A stretch of 64,000 nt of DNA from Leptospira harrisiae (GTDB lineage Bacteria; Spirochaetota; Leptospiria; Leptospirales; Leptospiraceae): positions 372,001-436,000 of the forward strand of contig NZ_NPDX01000001.1 in the NCBI RefSeq assembly GCF_002811945.1, written 5' to 3'. Below the pieces are notes generated by a model. That model made no database searches and was not told the origin of the DNA. It worked only from the letters and a program-made list of their open reading frames with translations. The stretch's first letter is position 1. Each line of letters begins with the position of its first letter. The translations under genes and the position numbers were made by a program. Shown here piece after piece: positions 47,295 to 56,756 of this stretch.

Positions 47295-48853
47295 TTGGGT
47301 AAATAGGCATCTGGATCCAACGCTTGTTGGTCTGGGCCTTTCCTAACTTCAAAATGTAAATGTGGACCGGTTGATTTGCCCGTGTTTCCTACCTGACCAA
47401 TGATATCGCCAGATCGGACACTGTCACCTTCTTTTACCTGGCGTTCATTCTGGTGTGCGTAATAGGTAAAAATATTGTTTTTATGGCTGAGGATAGTCAA
47501 CATCCCATAACCACCGCTAGTTGTGATAGTTCTCCATACTTTGCCATCACTGACCGCTTTTATCGGTGTGCCAATGGAAGCTGGTAAATCTATCCCTGAA
47601 TGGAAGGCACCTACCTTTCCGGTCACTGGATCTACTCGAGTTCCAAAATTGGAAGATACATAACGATCATTGTCTACGGGGATTTGGAAGTATTTGGATA
47701 TATCATCGTTATCTACAAGAGGTCCACGTTCTTTAGAAACAAAACCTCCAAATACCCAACCTTCCCATTCATCATTCCATGATACATAGATCCATCTGGA
47801 TCTAACTCCACCTATGGTTTCGATTTCTTTTTTAGAATCAATGATTTTGATTTTTTCATCCCCAGGAATAGATGTCACTACAGAACCATAATCATTTGGT
47901 TCATCTCTCATTTTTAGACTTGTGGATCGGACAAATCGTTTTTCACCCGTTGTTAATTCATCAGGATTTTCTTGTGGGTAAGAAATTTCTCCCGGTTGGA
48001 CATTGTAAGATACAACTTCTGATGCACTTAAATATCCACCAAACACCCATCCGGTTCCATAGGCAGAAGATACTTGGTGCCACTGAGAAGTAATTCCATC
48101 GATGGTTTCTTCAGAACTACTGGAAGTTTCAATTTTGACTTTTTGGCCTTTGGGTAATCTTGCGACAACATAAGCATTGACATCTGGTTCTCCTCTCATG
48201 TTAAGAGAACTTGCTTCCACCCACATATCCTTTCCTTTTTTTGAATCAGAATCGTTTATGTTAGGTGTTCCTGCAATTCTACCAGAAAGGGAAGATAAAT
48301 CCAAAGACAATCCATCTGTATTTCTAGATTTAACCGCAGGTTTGGTTGGAGAAAGTAAGTCTTGGGTAATGTAACCTTCTTGTTTGGATTTGGTTCGAAC
48401 AAGAACCCAATGTGGTTTTTCTGTTTTTGCAGTGACATCCTGTTTTAAAACCATCACTACTTCTAACGTTTCTCCTCTTTTCACTTTTGTGGAAGAACGT
48501 AAGGAACGTTGATTCGAAGGTTCTAATTGCAGAAAAAAACTATCTCCTGCAATTGCAGAAAGTGATTTTGATTTTTTGTCTTTTGCACCGGGAGCCGCAT
48601 TGTGATCCGAAATCCCTTCTGCTTGTTTTAAGTCAATTGGTGATGATGTGATTTTAAGTCCGGGGAATTTGTTTTGAACACGACTGACAAAGTCATTGTA
48701 CTTTTGTAAGATCTCTTCTTGTTTTTTTTGGTTTGTGGAAACAAGTCCAGATTGCCTTTGTTTGTCTCTTTCCTCAAGCGAGGTTTGAGACAAAATAGGT
48801 AAGGAACAAAACAATAGAAAAATAGAGGTAAAAAAGATTTTCTGATTTTTCAT
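47291..48853 (-). CDS. M23 (LytM-type) endopeptidase with SH3b domains
   Basis: A 520-residue exported protein: signal peptide (1-22, FCSLPILSQ), three bacterial SH3-type domains (about 100-165, 215-280 and 308-375; e.g. WVEASSLNMRGEPDVNAYVV and GWVFGGY) and a C-terminal M23 domain (about 400-515). Zn ligands are visible: HSGIDLPA and the final HLHFEVRKGP, with YYAHQN between them. It should cut peptidoglycan cross-bridges or activate amidases at the cell wall. It is first in the coupled M23-ankyrin-CNB-CNB unit. Confidence 0.93.
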   Translation of the reverse strand: MKNQKIFFTSIFLLFCSLPILSQTSLEERDKQRQSGLVSTNQKKQEEILQKYNDFVSRVQNKFPGLKITSSPIDLKQAEGISDHNAAPGAKDKKSKSLSAIAGDSFFLQLEPSNQRSLRSSTKVKRGETLEVVMVLKQDVTAKTEKPHWVLVRTKSKQEGYITQDLLSPTKPAVKSRNTDGLSLDLSSLSGRIAGTPNINDSDSKKGKDMWVEASSLNMRGEPDVNAYVVARLPKGQKVKIETSSSSEETIDGITSQWHQVSSAYGTGWVFGGYLSASEVVSYNVQPGEISYPQENPDELTTGEKRFVRSTSLKMRDEPNDYGSVVTSIPGDEKIKIIDSKKEIETIGGVRSRWIYVSWNDEWEGWVFGGFVSKERGPLVDNDDISKYFQIPVDNDRYVSSNFGTRVDPVTGKVGAFHSGIDLPASIGTPIKAVSDGKVWRTITTSGGYGMLTILSHKNNIFTYYAHQNERQVKEGDSVRSGDIIGQVGNTGKSTGPHLHFEVRKGPDQQALDPDAYLPK

Positions 48854-48904
48854 AAAACAAACTATAAAAAACCAAAGAAAATGCGAATGGTCAAGGTTTT
48901 TTGT

Positions 48905-49423
48905 TTATTCTTCTTCTGGCAATAGGGGAGTCAAAAAGTAAGAAATAAATTCCAATTTTCCCCTCATTGAGGATTTTTCATAGATGGATGCCGTTTGGTT
49001 TTCGATGGTGCGAAGGCTTTTTTTCCGAACGGCAGCGATTTGTTTTTGAGAAAATCCTCGAAGTAGGAGTATGGCGATTTCTGTTTCCGCATCGGATAAT
49101 TTCCATTCTTCCATTTGAGCTTTGGCTTCTGCCCAAAAACCCATCTCTGGGTTTTTTAAGATGCGATTTGTACGTTTTAAGTCATGGATTTGGGATTTGG
49201 CATGTATGTTTTCAACCGCTTCTGCCTTTAGTTCTTTATAAAGAATAAAGACCACGAGAAAGGATGAGATGGCGATGAAAGATTCTACTGTCGCAATGAT
49301 GATACGAAATCGATCAAAGTATTCGGGTGGGTTTGTTAAGGTGAAAATTTCTTCAGCAATCCACACAATCAGCGATAAAACATAAAATGCTAAAAAAAGA
49401 ATTCTTACCTTGCGGGTGTCCAT
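48905..49423 (-). CDS. Membrane-anchored LuxR-type HTH regulator
   Basis: A 172-residue protein with two membrane segments at the N-terminus (ILFLAFYVLSLIVWIAEEIF, then IIATVESFIAISSFLVVFIL), a coiled linker and a C-terminal GerE/LuxR helix-turn-helix (LSDAETEIAILLLRGFSQKQ followed by IAAVRKKSLRTIENQTASIY). The ATG at 49423 is chosen; TTG at 49444 would add seven residues. Membrane-bound LuxR regulators transmit envelope signals straight to DNA. It lies 51 bp upstream of the M23-ankyrin operon on the same strand and may control or belong to it. Confidence 0.8.
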   Translation of the reverse strand: MDTRKVRILFLAFYVLSLIVWIAEEIFTLTNPPEYFDRFRIIIATVESFIAISSFLVVFILYKELKAEAVENIHAKSQIHDLKRTNRILKNPEMGFWAEAKAQMEEWKLSDAETEIAILLLRGFSQKQIAAVRKKSLRTIENQTASIYEKSSMRGKLEFISYFLTPLLPEEE

Positions 49424-49552
49424 ATTTCTATCTAAACATTGCAACTAGTCCCTGTATAAGCAAGCGAGTTTCTTAGGTAATAACCACATTTGCGGGTATC
49501 CTCCATTGAAGAACAAAGGATCTTGTGAGACCCTTATGGCATGAGCTGTGGT

Positions 49553-49885
49553 ATGTCAAAAGTTTGGATTCTTACTTTGGGAATTGTATTGGGAATTTAC
49601 GGCTGTTCTCATTCAAAAAACTTTGAAACAAGATCTGAGTGTATGGACCGATGTGTTCGTGAACAATATGTCTGTGCTTTGGCAGTTGCGCCTCAATTGG
49701 ACAATGCCACTGCCACAACAATTACATGTATAACAATGTATAAAATCTGTTATGATAAATGTCCCGTCCCTTCCACTAGCAGCACTTCTACGACAAGATA
49801 CAGAAGTTCTACGGGGGGAGGTTCAGGAAACAATGGTGGAGGAAACTCTAGTTCAGGATCTGGTTCTTCGGGTGGAGGAAGTTAA
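49553..49885 (+). CDS. Small Cys-rich lipoprotein with Gly/Ser tail
   Basis: A 110-residue product: signal MSKVWILTLGIVLGIYGC (Cys18), a helical Cys pair motif (ECMDRCVREQYVC ... CITMYKICYDKC) that may form disulphides, and a low-complexity Gly/Ser/Asn C-terminus. ATG at 49541 is an alternative start. Ends convergently 1 bp from the cyclase gene. Function unknown. Confidence 0.68.
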   Translation: MSKVWILTLGIVLGIYGCSHSKNFETRSECMDRCVREQYVCALAVAPQLDNATATTITCITMYKICYDKCPVPSTSSTSTTRYRSSTGGGSGNNGGGNSSSGSGSSGGGS

Positions 49886-49886
49886 A

Positions 49887-51974
49887 TTAGGAACCAGTTT
49901 GTCTGTAGATGATTTTGGCACCAATTTGCAAATTTTTATATAAATCCAAGAAGATTTGGTTGGGGACCATACCCTCTAAATCTCTGGAAAATTCCGGACG
50001 AAGTCTTTTTAAAAAATACATTCCTAGTTCGCCTTTGTTTTTGGCTTTTATTTTCCCACGATATTCACATTCAAAAAAACGTTTCACTTTGTCGTATGTG
50101 GTTTCAGAAAGATTGATTTCACCCGCATCACCAGAACTTTCCATACGGCTTGCAATGTTTACGGTATCTCCCCAAACATCGTATGCAAATTTTGTTTTCC
50201 CTACAACACCTGCAACAACTGGACCAGTATGGATTCCAATTCGAATCTCCCAAAAATCCTGACCTAACATCTGTTTAAAGGATTTAATTTGTGTCATAAA
50301 GGATTTGATTTCCATAGCAAAAAGACAGGCATCTACTGGATGAGTGAAATTACCTTGTGGGATTCCTCCTGCAGCCATATAGGAGTCACCAATGGTTTTT
50401 AATTTTTCAAAATTATGACGGACTGCAATATCATCAAATTGAGAAAAACATCCATCCAGTTGTTCAATGAGATCCTCTGGAGATAATGATTCCGCTGCTA
50501 AGGTAAAATTTTTAAAATCTGTAAATAGAATGCTAACAGATTCATATTCCATTGGAACCACTTCACCTCTTTCGATCAGCTCATCAGCTAAATCTCCAGG
50601 TAAAATATTCCTAATGAAATGCAGTGTTTTTTCTCGTTCCTTTTCTAAGTCTCGCCTAAGATTTGCATTGTGAATAGCCCCAGCAACTTGTTCACAGAAG
50701 GATATGATTTCAGCAAATTCATCTTTGTTCCAGTCTTGTTCTCTGGTGAGACGTGTAACACAAATGATCCCAATTGTTTGTCCTTGGACCACAAGTGGAA
50801 TTTGTCCAAACAACTCTAATTTAAAACTATCTACAATCGATGTATCGATGTTCGAAAGTTGTTTCCACTTACTTGATTTTTTTAAGTAAACAGGTTTTTG
50901 TTTTTCATACGTTCTGAAAAGAGAACCAATATTTGGTAAAAGAGTTGGTCGAAATGTTCTGAGGAAATTGGTAACAAGAAGTCCTTTGTTAAAAACTTCT
51001 GCACCTTCCATTAAAGGTACAAGAGAATTGGTTTTTGGGTCTACCAGTAAAATAAAACCAAGTTCGACTCGATGGTTGATTTTGAGATAGGAAAAAACTT
51101 CTCTAACAATGTCATCTATTTGTGAAAAAGAGTTTATCTTCCGGTTAAAACGATGTAAATTTTCTAATTTCAACCTGTTGGTTTCTATGTTTTCTTTTTC
51201 TTTCTGAATGGTGGTGTTTCCTTCTTTGAGTTCGTTGAGAAGGTAACCAGTTTCAATTGTACCAGCAATATAATCAGCAATGATTTTGATTTGGTTTAAT
51301 TGTTGTTCTGTTAACTCAAAAATTCCAGAGTAATCTAATAAATCTAGCGTTCCAATGAATTTATTCCGCAAATACAATGGTACAATAAGAAGAGATTTGA
51401 GATTGGCAGATTGTTTGTTAGCAAGCTCTACTCCTTCGGTTTTATAAGATTCAAAATCTTGAATATAAAAACTACGTTTGCGTTTTCGAACATAAGCATG
51501 TGCATACATTGTGACATATGAGTCGGAAACAGGGATTTTTCTACCCATGATTTCTTCTTTAACTTTTTCGGTAAGTTCTTCAGGAAAGTTGCTGTGAAAG
51601 AATTCAAGTGCTTCCCATTCTTCTTTATAAACATACAATAAATAGTGAGGGACTTTGAATTTTTCTCGAATGTAACGACCTAATATCTTGAGTATATCTT
51701 TTAAATCAGAAGCTGAATTGATTTCTCTTAGAAGCCCATCTAAGTCGGAAAGTTGCGTATATGAGGCAACTAGTTTGTCTGAAAACTCTTCAGAGATAGA
51801 TTTTGTGTTGATGAGTTCTTTTTCTTTTTTTTCTAATTCTTCTTTTAATAATTTAACTTCGGCTTGGTATACAATGATGGTGTTTTCTTTATCTTCCTTT
51901 TGTTTGTATAATGAATACATCCCATAAAGAATTCCCACAAAAAGTATAGCGATGAGGAAAGGAAGGTAAATCAT
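49887..51974 (-). CDS. Adenylate cyclase, class IIIa, with GAF sensor domains
   Basis: A 695-residue protein: one N-terminal membrane anchor (YLPFLIAILFVGILYGMYSL), a coiled coil, two GAF domains (about 75-230 and 275-430) and a class III cyclase domain (about 465-650). All catalytic positions are intact: metal Asp in SILFTDFKNFT, specificity Lys and second metal Asp in EKLKTIGDSYMAAGG, specificity Asp plus transition-state Asn and Arg in YAYDVWGDTVNIASRMESSG region (Y-D-V-W-G-D-T-V-N-I-A-S-R). It should produce cAMP as a homodimer. Its start overlaps the upstream 7TMR gene by ATGA. Confidence 0.93.
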   Translation of the reverse strand: MIYLPFLIAILFVGILYGMYSLYKQKEDKENTIIVYQAEVKLLKEELEKKEKELINTKSISEEFSDKLVASYTQLSDLDGLLREINSASDLKDILKILGRYIREKFKVPHYLLYVYKEEWEALEFFHSNFPEELTEKVKEEIMGRKIPVSDSYVTMYAHAYVRKRKRSFYIQDFESYKTEGVELANKQSANLKSLLIVPLYLRNKFIGTLDLLDYSGIFELTEQQLNQIKIIADYIAGTIETGYLLNELKEGNTTIQKEKENIETNRLKLENLHRFNRKINSFSQIDDIVREVFSYLKINHRVELGFILLVDPKTNSLVPLMEGAEVFNKGLLVTNFLRTFRPTLLPNIGSLFRTYEKQKPVYLKKSSKWKQLSNIDTSIVDSFKLELFGQIPLVVQGQTIGIICVTRLTREQDWNKDEFAEIISFCEQVAGAIHNANLRRDLEKEREKTLHFIRNILPGDLADELIERGEVVPMEYESVSILFTDFKNFTLAAESLSPEDLIEQLDGCFSQFDDIAVRHNFEKLKTIGDSYMAAGGIPQGNFTHPVDACLFAMEIKSFMTQIKSFKQMLGQDFWEIRIGIHTGPVVAGVVGKTKFAYDVWGDTVNIASRMESSGDAGEINLSETTYDKVKRFFECEYRGKIKAKNKGELGMYFLKRLRPEFSRDLEGMVPNQIFLDLYKNLQIGAKIIYRQTGS

Positions 51975-54900
51975 TTGATTAGGATCTTTGCTCCTCGTTT
52001 TTGCTGGGTGTATAATCTTCCAAATTTTTCGTTTGGAATGGATCCTGTGTCATCAGATAAATCTGGTTTTAAAGATAACAATTCATAAATGGGAACTTGA
52101 TCACCTTCGTATGTATTGATTTGACGTTGGTTTCCGATATGGAAAAGCCGTTTTACTTTTTCCATTGTTTCTTGAGAGATATTAATTGGAACTCCAACTC
52201 CTCCTCTGCGAATTGCTTGGGCTTGTGTGACTGTTTTTCCCCAGACATCATAGTTAAATTTTGATTTCCCAATGACACCTGCCACTACTGGACCTGAATG
52301 GATTGCAATGGTGATCCCATTTGGACGGAATGGAATGTCTTTAAAATCCTCTATCATCCTCATTACTTCGTCTTTGATCTGTAATGCGGCAAGACAAGCG
52401 TCAACAGCATGTGTAAAATTACCAACGGGAAGTCCTCCAGCTGCCAAATACATATCTCCGGTCATCCTAAGTTTTTCCATCCCTTGTGCTTTGATGATTT
52501 CATCAAAACGTGAGAAATATAAATCCAATCCTTCGATGAGTTCTTCAGGAGTTAGTTGTCCGGTGATCTGAGAGAAACCAGGAAAACTAGTCAAAAGTAG
52601 GGTTACGTTTTCGAATTCAACAGGATTAACTCTGCCTTTTTTTTGTAACTCTTCTGCGACGTTTTTAGGAAGAATGTTTAATAAAAGCGAATCGGATCTT
52701 TGTTTTTCTTCTTCAATTTTTCTTAGTAAAAAGTGATTGTTGATGGCACTTGCTATGTGTTCCGAAACACCTACAATAGAATTTACTTCATCTGTATTTA
52801 GCTGAATGTTTTCATCACTGATTCCATACACTGCCATGGCTACTACTTCATCATTATTCACAAGAGGAGAGATTAAAAATCCATTCATCCCTGATCTTTC
52901 TGTAATTTGTTTGTCAATAGCAAACGGAAGTGACTTGGGAACATGTTTCATATAAAAATGACGTTTCCGTTTATAACATTTATATATGAATCCACTTTCT
53001 TCTCGGAGAGGAAATCGAAGGGATTTAAAATAGTTTATATTCTCATCCACCAATAGATCAAATCCTGAGTGATTTAGGTATCGAAACTCATTATATTCTT
53101 TGTCCAAAAAATAGAGGACACAGTGTTCTATTTTGTAATTTTTACGAATGAATCCAAAAATTTCTGCTAATATATTTTCTAAATTGTTTTGTGAGTTTAC
53201 GTTCTTTGCAAACTCATTCATTTTTTGAATTTCTGCTTTAGCTTGTTCTGATTTTTTACGTTCTTCTTCAGTGATTTGTAATAACAAAGAGTTTTGGATG
53301 GCCCCAGCAATTTGATCACAAAATCCTGAAATTCTACGAAGTACTTCCCTTGTGACATCCAAGGGTTTTTGAAAGGAAGTGAAGTATGCCATTCCAATCA
53401 CTTCGTTTTGCACCACAAGTGGAACTGCAACAAAAGATGTGAGGCTTAGTTGCGAAAAGATTTGTTCATCCAACTCGGATTCGTATCGTTTCGGAGGTTT
53501 GGGAACAAACAAGGCTTTTTTTCTAAGATAAGTTTTATAGATGATTCCACCTTTTTCATTTAATGGAACTCTGATCGATTTCGCGAATAACAACTGTTCT
53601 TTTGTCGCATAAGTTGGAATTGTTGTGTTGTAAGTATAAAGTTCATTTTTTTTTGTATCAATGAGTTGTAGGAGTGTGGCTTCAATTTCAAACGTTTTTA
53701 ATATATAATTGAACATCTCCTCGATGATTTGGGAAAGACTGGATTCAGAGTTAATCTTTTTAGTGAATTCGTTTAGTTTTACAACTTCATTTTTTGCGTT
53801 TTCCATTAACATTCTGGAGTTTTCAGCAAAGAATTTTTCACGATTCATTTCTTCCACAAGAATAGAGTTTGTAACTGCTGTGGCGATGTTCTCGGCTGTG
53901 TTCTCAACTAACTGCAGTTGGGATCTAGAAAAACTTCTACCTTTTTGTTCACTAAAGAGGGCCAACAAGGCGATTACTTTCCCTTGTGAACTCAAGGGAA
54001 TAATCATACCTGGATGTTTCCCAACCATTTGAACAAACTGTTTGTTTGATTCGGTTAAACGCGTTTCCCATACTTTTGCGAATCGGAATGGACGGTTTCG
54101 TTTATAAACGTGATAAAAAATTCCTGCACTGGAGTCCAAGGAAAAACTCATTCCATTTAACTTTGATTCGAGTGATAATCCTGAGTTAGGTGAAAAAACT
54201 GATTTGTGATAAATGAGTTTTGAATTTTCTGCATCAACCAAAAGTAAAATCATGGAATCACAAAATACTTCTTCATTTAAGTAATGAAAGGCTTTTGTGA
54301 GAATGCTGTCGAGTTCCAAAGATGTGTTTAAGGTTTTTGCGAACTCGTTCAATCTTTCTATATTTGCTTTCGAATTTTCTAATTCTTGAGTCCTTTCAAC
54401 GACAATATCTTCCAGCCCTTCCTTTAGAATATTGAGTTCTTTGTTGGATACTTCTAGTTTTTCTTTGAGTTTTTCAATAGAAAGATATGCTCTTGTAAAT
54501 CCATAAGATAGAATATAACCTTGAAATAAAATGAATCCTAAAAACCCAAAGGGTGTTATGTTCATTGTATTGATAATATTATTTTGATAAAGGATGTCAT
54601 GGACAACGGTTCCAAAAACAAAACTAAATCCGATGAGAGAAAGGCCTGCTCCCACTGTATCCGAACGGTAGGCCATAATGATAGCAATGGTGATTCGAAC
54701 GCAGACTAAAATCAGAAAAATTTGAAAAAAATGGATTTGGGCGCTGAAAATAGCCACTGGCAAAAACAACGAAATTAGAAATGGAGTGATGAGAATATTT
54801 AAGACCCACATCGTCTTTTTTCCGACAGTATTCGGAAATACCAAACGATAGAAATAAGCAAAAACAATGGTGGCGATATAGATGGTTGCAAATTCCAATC

Positions 54901-55708
54901 GGATAAGGAAATCCATTGGCATATTAGGAAATATGTTTAGAATATTTCTTTCACCAATTGTTAAAAGCCGCATAACAATAAGTAAACTAAATAAAGATAT
55001 AAAAAGGCTGGCTTTGTCTTGTCTGCGCATAACAAAAAGCCCCAAATGATATAAAGCCCAAAGGAAAATACTTCCAGCTAAAAAAGAAGTGATTTGGTAA
55101 CTGCGATTGACTTTGTCATATAACATTCGTCTTTCGCCCACTTCCATACTTTCCCAAAATCCACCTTTCGAATAATGAAAATTTGAAATTTCATATACGA
55201 TTTCGGTTTCACCTGACAGTGGTTCTAAATCCATCAGTACTGATTTATACGAAGGCTCAAAGTAGTTTGGATTGATCCCGAAACTTCCTTGTTCTACAAC
55301 TAATTTGCCGTTGATGTACAATCGGTAGGCGGAAGAGAGATCTAAGTTGTGAAAGGCAAGCATAGGTGTGTTCTTTGGGAAAAGAACTTTTAATTTATAT
55401 GTCGCATAACCAAAACCACCTAGTGTTTCACCAAACCAATCCGCACCTTTCCAATTGGAAGGGATTGTTTGGTAGATGTACTTAGGCTCTCGTCCCAGTT
55501 CGGTATCAATTTGGATGCCTTTGTTCGTTTGTTTCCAATAAAATTCCCATTCTCCATCAAGAGTGATGTTTCCATCTTTAGAAAAGTCCCATGAGGACAA
55601 ATCCATCTTTCCTTCCTTTGCAATTGGTTTGTTGCGATTGACTTCCGCACAGCCGGAGAATCCAAAGAACATACAAAATAGGAATAGTAAAATGAGTCTT
55701 TTCTTCAT
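51971..55708 (-). CDS. 7TMR-DISM / GAF sensor protein with degenerate cyclase domain
   Basis: A 1245-residue protein: lipoprotein-type signal (FCMFFGFSGC), a jelly-roll periplasmic domain (LDGEWEFYWKQ ... YRLYINGKLVVEQG), seven membrane helices of 7TMR-DISM type (about 205-410), coiled coil, three GAF domains and a C-terminal class III cyclase fold (about 1040-1215). Key residues are lost: LLTSFPGFS has Ser for the first metal Asp, EKLRMTGDMYLA has Arg for the specificity Lys, and YDVWGKTVTQAQAI lacks the transition-state Asn and Arg. The second metal Asp (GD) and the YD pair remain. It is thus a pseudo-cyclase, translationally coupled to an active cyclase. Confidence 0.9.
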   Translation of the reverse strand: MKKRLILLFLFCMFFGFSGCAEVNRNKPIAKEGKMDLSSWDFSKDGNITLDGEWEFYWKQTNKGIQIDTELGREPKYIYQTIPSNWKGADWFGETLGGFGYATYKLKVLFPKNTPMLAFHNLDLSSAYRLYINGKLVVEQGSFGINPNYFEPSYKSVLMDLEPLSGETEIVYEISNFHYSKGGFWESMEVGERRMLYDKVNRSYQITSFLAGSIFLWALYHLGLFVMRRQDKASLFISLFSLLIVMRLLTIGERNILNIFPNMPMDFLIRLEFATIYIATIVFAYFYRLVFPNTVGKKTMWVLNILITPFLISLFLPVAIFSAQIHFFQIFLILVCVRITIAIIMAYRSDTVGAGLSLIGFSFVFGTVVHDILYQNNIINTMNITPFGFLGFILFQGYILSYGFTRAYLSIEKLKEKLEVSNKELNILKEGLEDIVVERTQELENSKANIERLNEFAKTLNTSLELDSILTKAFHYLNEEVFCDSMILLLVDAENSKLIYHKSVFSPNSGLSLESKLNGMSFSLDSSAGIFYHVYKRNRPFRFAKVWETRLTESNKQFVQMVGKHPGMIIPLSSQGKVIALLALFSEQKGRSFSRSQLQLVENTAENIATAVTNSILVEEMNREKFFAENSRMLMENAKNEVVKLNEFTKKINSESSLSQIIEEMFNYILKTFEIEATLLQLIDTKKNELYTYNTTIPTYATKEQLLFAKSIRVPLNEKGGIIYKTYLRKKALFVPKPPKRYESELDEQIFSQLSLTSFVAVPLVVQNEVIGMAYFTSFQKPLDVTREVLRRISGFCDQIAGAIQNSLLLQITEEERKKSEQAKAEIQKMNEFAKNVNSQNNLENILAEIFGFIRKNYKIEHCVLYFLDKEYNEFRYLNHSGFDLLVDENINYFKSLRFPLREESGFIYKCYKRKRHFYMKHVPKSLPFAIDKQITERSGMNGFLISPLVNNDEVVAMAVYGISDENIQLNTDEVNSIVGVSEHIASAINNHFLLRKIEEEKQRSDSLLLNILPKNVAEELQKKGRVNPVEFENVTLLLTSFPGFSQITGQLTPEELIEGLDLYFSRFDEIIKAQGMEKLRMTGDMYLAAGGLPVGNFTHAVDACLAALQIKDEVMRMIEDFKDIPFRPNGITIAIHSGPVVAGVIGKSKFNYDVWGKTVTQAQAIRRGGVGVPINISQETMEKVKRLFHIGNQRQINTYEGDQVPIYELLSLKPDLSDDTGSIPNEKFGRLYTQQKRGAKILIK

Positions 55709-55757
55709 AGGTAGGCACTAAGGTTAAGAAGTAGTGACGGAAAAGAAAAGGAAAAAT

Positions 55758-56756
55758 TCAAGTATAACTTACTTTTATTTGTGAAGGAGAAACATATTGG
55801 CTGAGTGTCGATGACATAAGTTCTAAAATTTCTTCTGTTTCTGCATTTGAGTAAGAAACAATTTTATCTTTTTTTTCAAAAGCATGAAATAAAATGGAAG
55901 AACCCTTTCTTACATCCATCATTCGCTTTAGAAAATCAATATTCATTCTAAATCCACCAATACTAATGTCAACAAGGCCATCTATCTTTAGTTCTTTCCC
56001 TAATGTATCGGCTAACGATTGGTAATGGGTTTTCCAATCAGGAACTCTTAAGATTGGATCAATACAAATCCGAACTTTCCAACCATCTTGGATGGCATGG
56101 TTGATTGCTTTGATTCTTGCGTGGAGTGGAGGAGTTCCATGTTCAATGGTTTCAATGATGGCTTGTGGGCTGATGGTCCAAGCCAAAATAACATTGGGAT
56201 TGTGAGAAAAATTGGCAATTTGACCGTAGTTAGTCGACTTCGTTCGAATTTCTAAACTTAAATTTGGTTCGGATTTGGCAAATTCCAACCATGCCTTGGT
56301 AGCTGGGAAAAAAGATTCCAATGCCAAAAGGTCTGTATCATAAGACAATGCTAAATACAAAGATTGGTTCTTTTCTATAAAGTCCTTTGTGGCTTCAAAA
56401 AAATCTTCCCAATTTACAAATAACACAAGATTGGCGGAAGGAAACATGCCCTGTAAGTAACAATACTCACAGTCATAAATACAGTTGAGAGCAATTGTAT
56501 TATAATAAAAGTGCGGATGAGAGAAGTTAGGTGAAAAATCGCTGCCTTTATATAAAAAATGATCTTTTTTTTCTGCTAAAATTAATTTAGGTGTTTCTTT
56601 TTGAATCCGAAAGTTTTGGGAATTTCGATTGAAACTATCTTTGTAATGTCTGATGGGAACAGGGACTGCATTTGGAAATCGTTTGAGTATTTCCTTTGTT
56701 CTCCAGTGATCACGAACGCCCTCTTCAATATAAATATGAGAAAATGCTTTAAACAT
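55758..56756 (-). CDS. Spore photoproduct lyase-like radical SAM protein
   Basis: A 332-residue protein with the SPL-type radical SAM motif LNCIYDCEYCYLQG (Cys92, Cys96, Cys99; CxxxCxxC), at nearly the same position as in Bacillus SPL (Cys90/94/97; length 342). Downstream features also follow the SPL layout (IRTKSTN, ILAWTISPQAIIETIEHGTP, VRICIDPILRV). The cysteine that donates the hydrogen atom in true SPL (Cys141) has no counterpart: the region reads LALSYDTDLLALE. Leptospira does not sporulate, so a different reaction is likely. ATG at 56756 is preferred (GGAGAG 10 bases upstream) over TTG at 56780. It overlaps the phosphorylase-like gene by 8 bp. Confidence 0.82.
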   Translation of the reverse strand: MFKAFSHIYIEEGVRDHWRTKEILKRFPNAVPVPIRHYKDSFNRNSQNFRIQKETPKLILAEKKDHFLYKGSDFSPNFSHPHFYYNTIALNCIYDCEYCYLQGMFPSANLVLFVNWEDFFEATKDFIEKNQSLYLALSYDTDLLALESFFPATKAWLEFAKSEPNLSLEIRTKSTNYGQIANFSHNPNVILAWTISPQAIIETIEHGTPPLHARIKAINHAIQDGWKVRICIDPILRVPDWKTHYQSLADTLGKELKIDGLVDISIGGFRMNIDFLKRMMDVRKGSSILFHAFEKKDKIVSYSNAETEEILELMSSTLSQYVSPSQIKVSYT

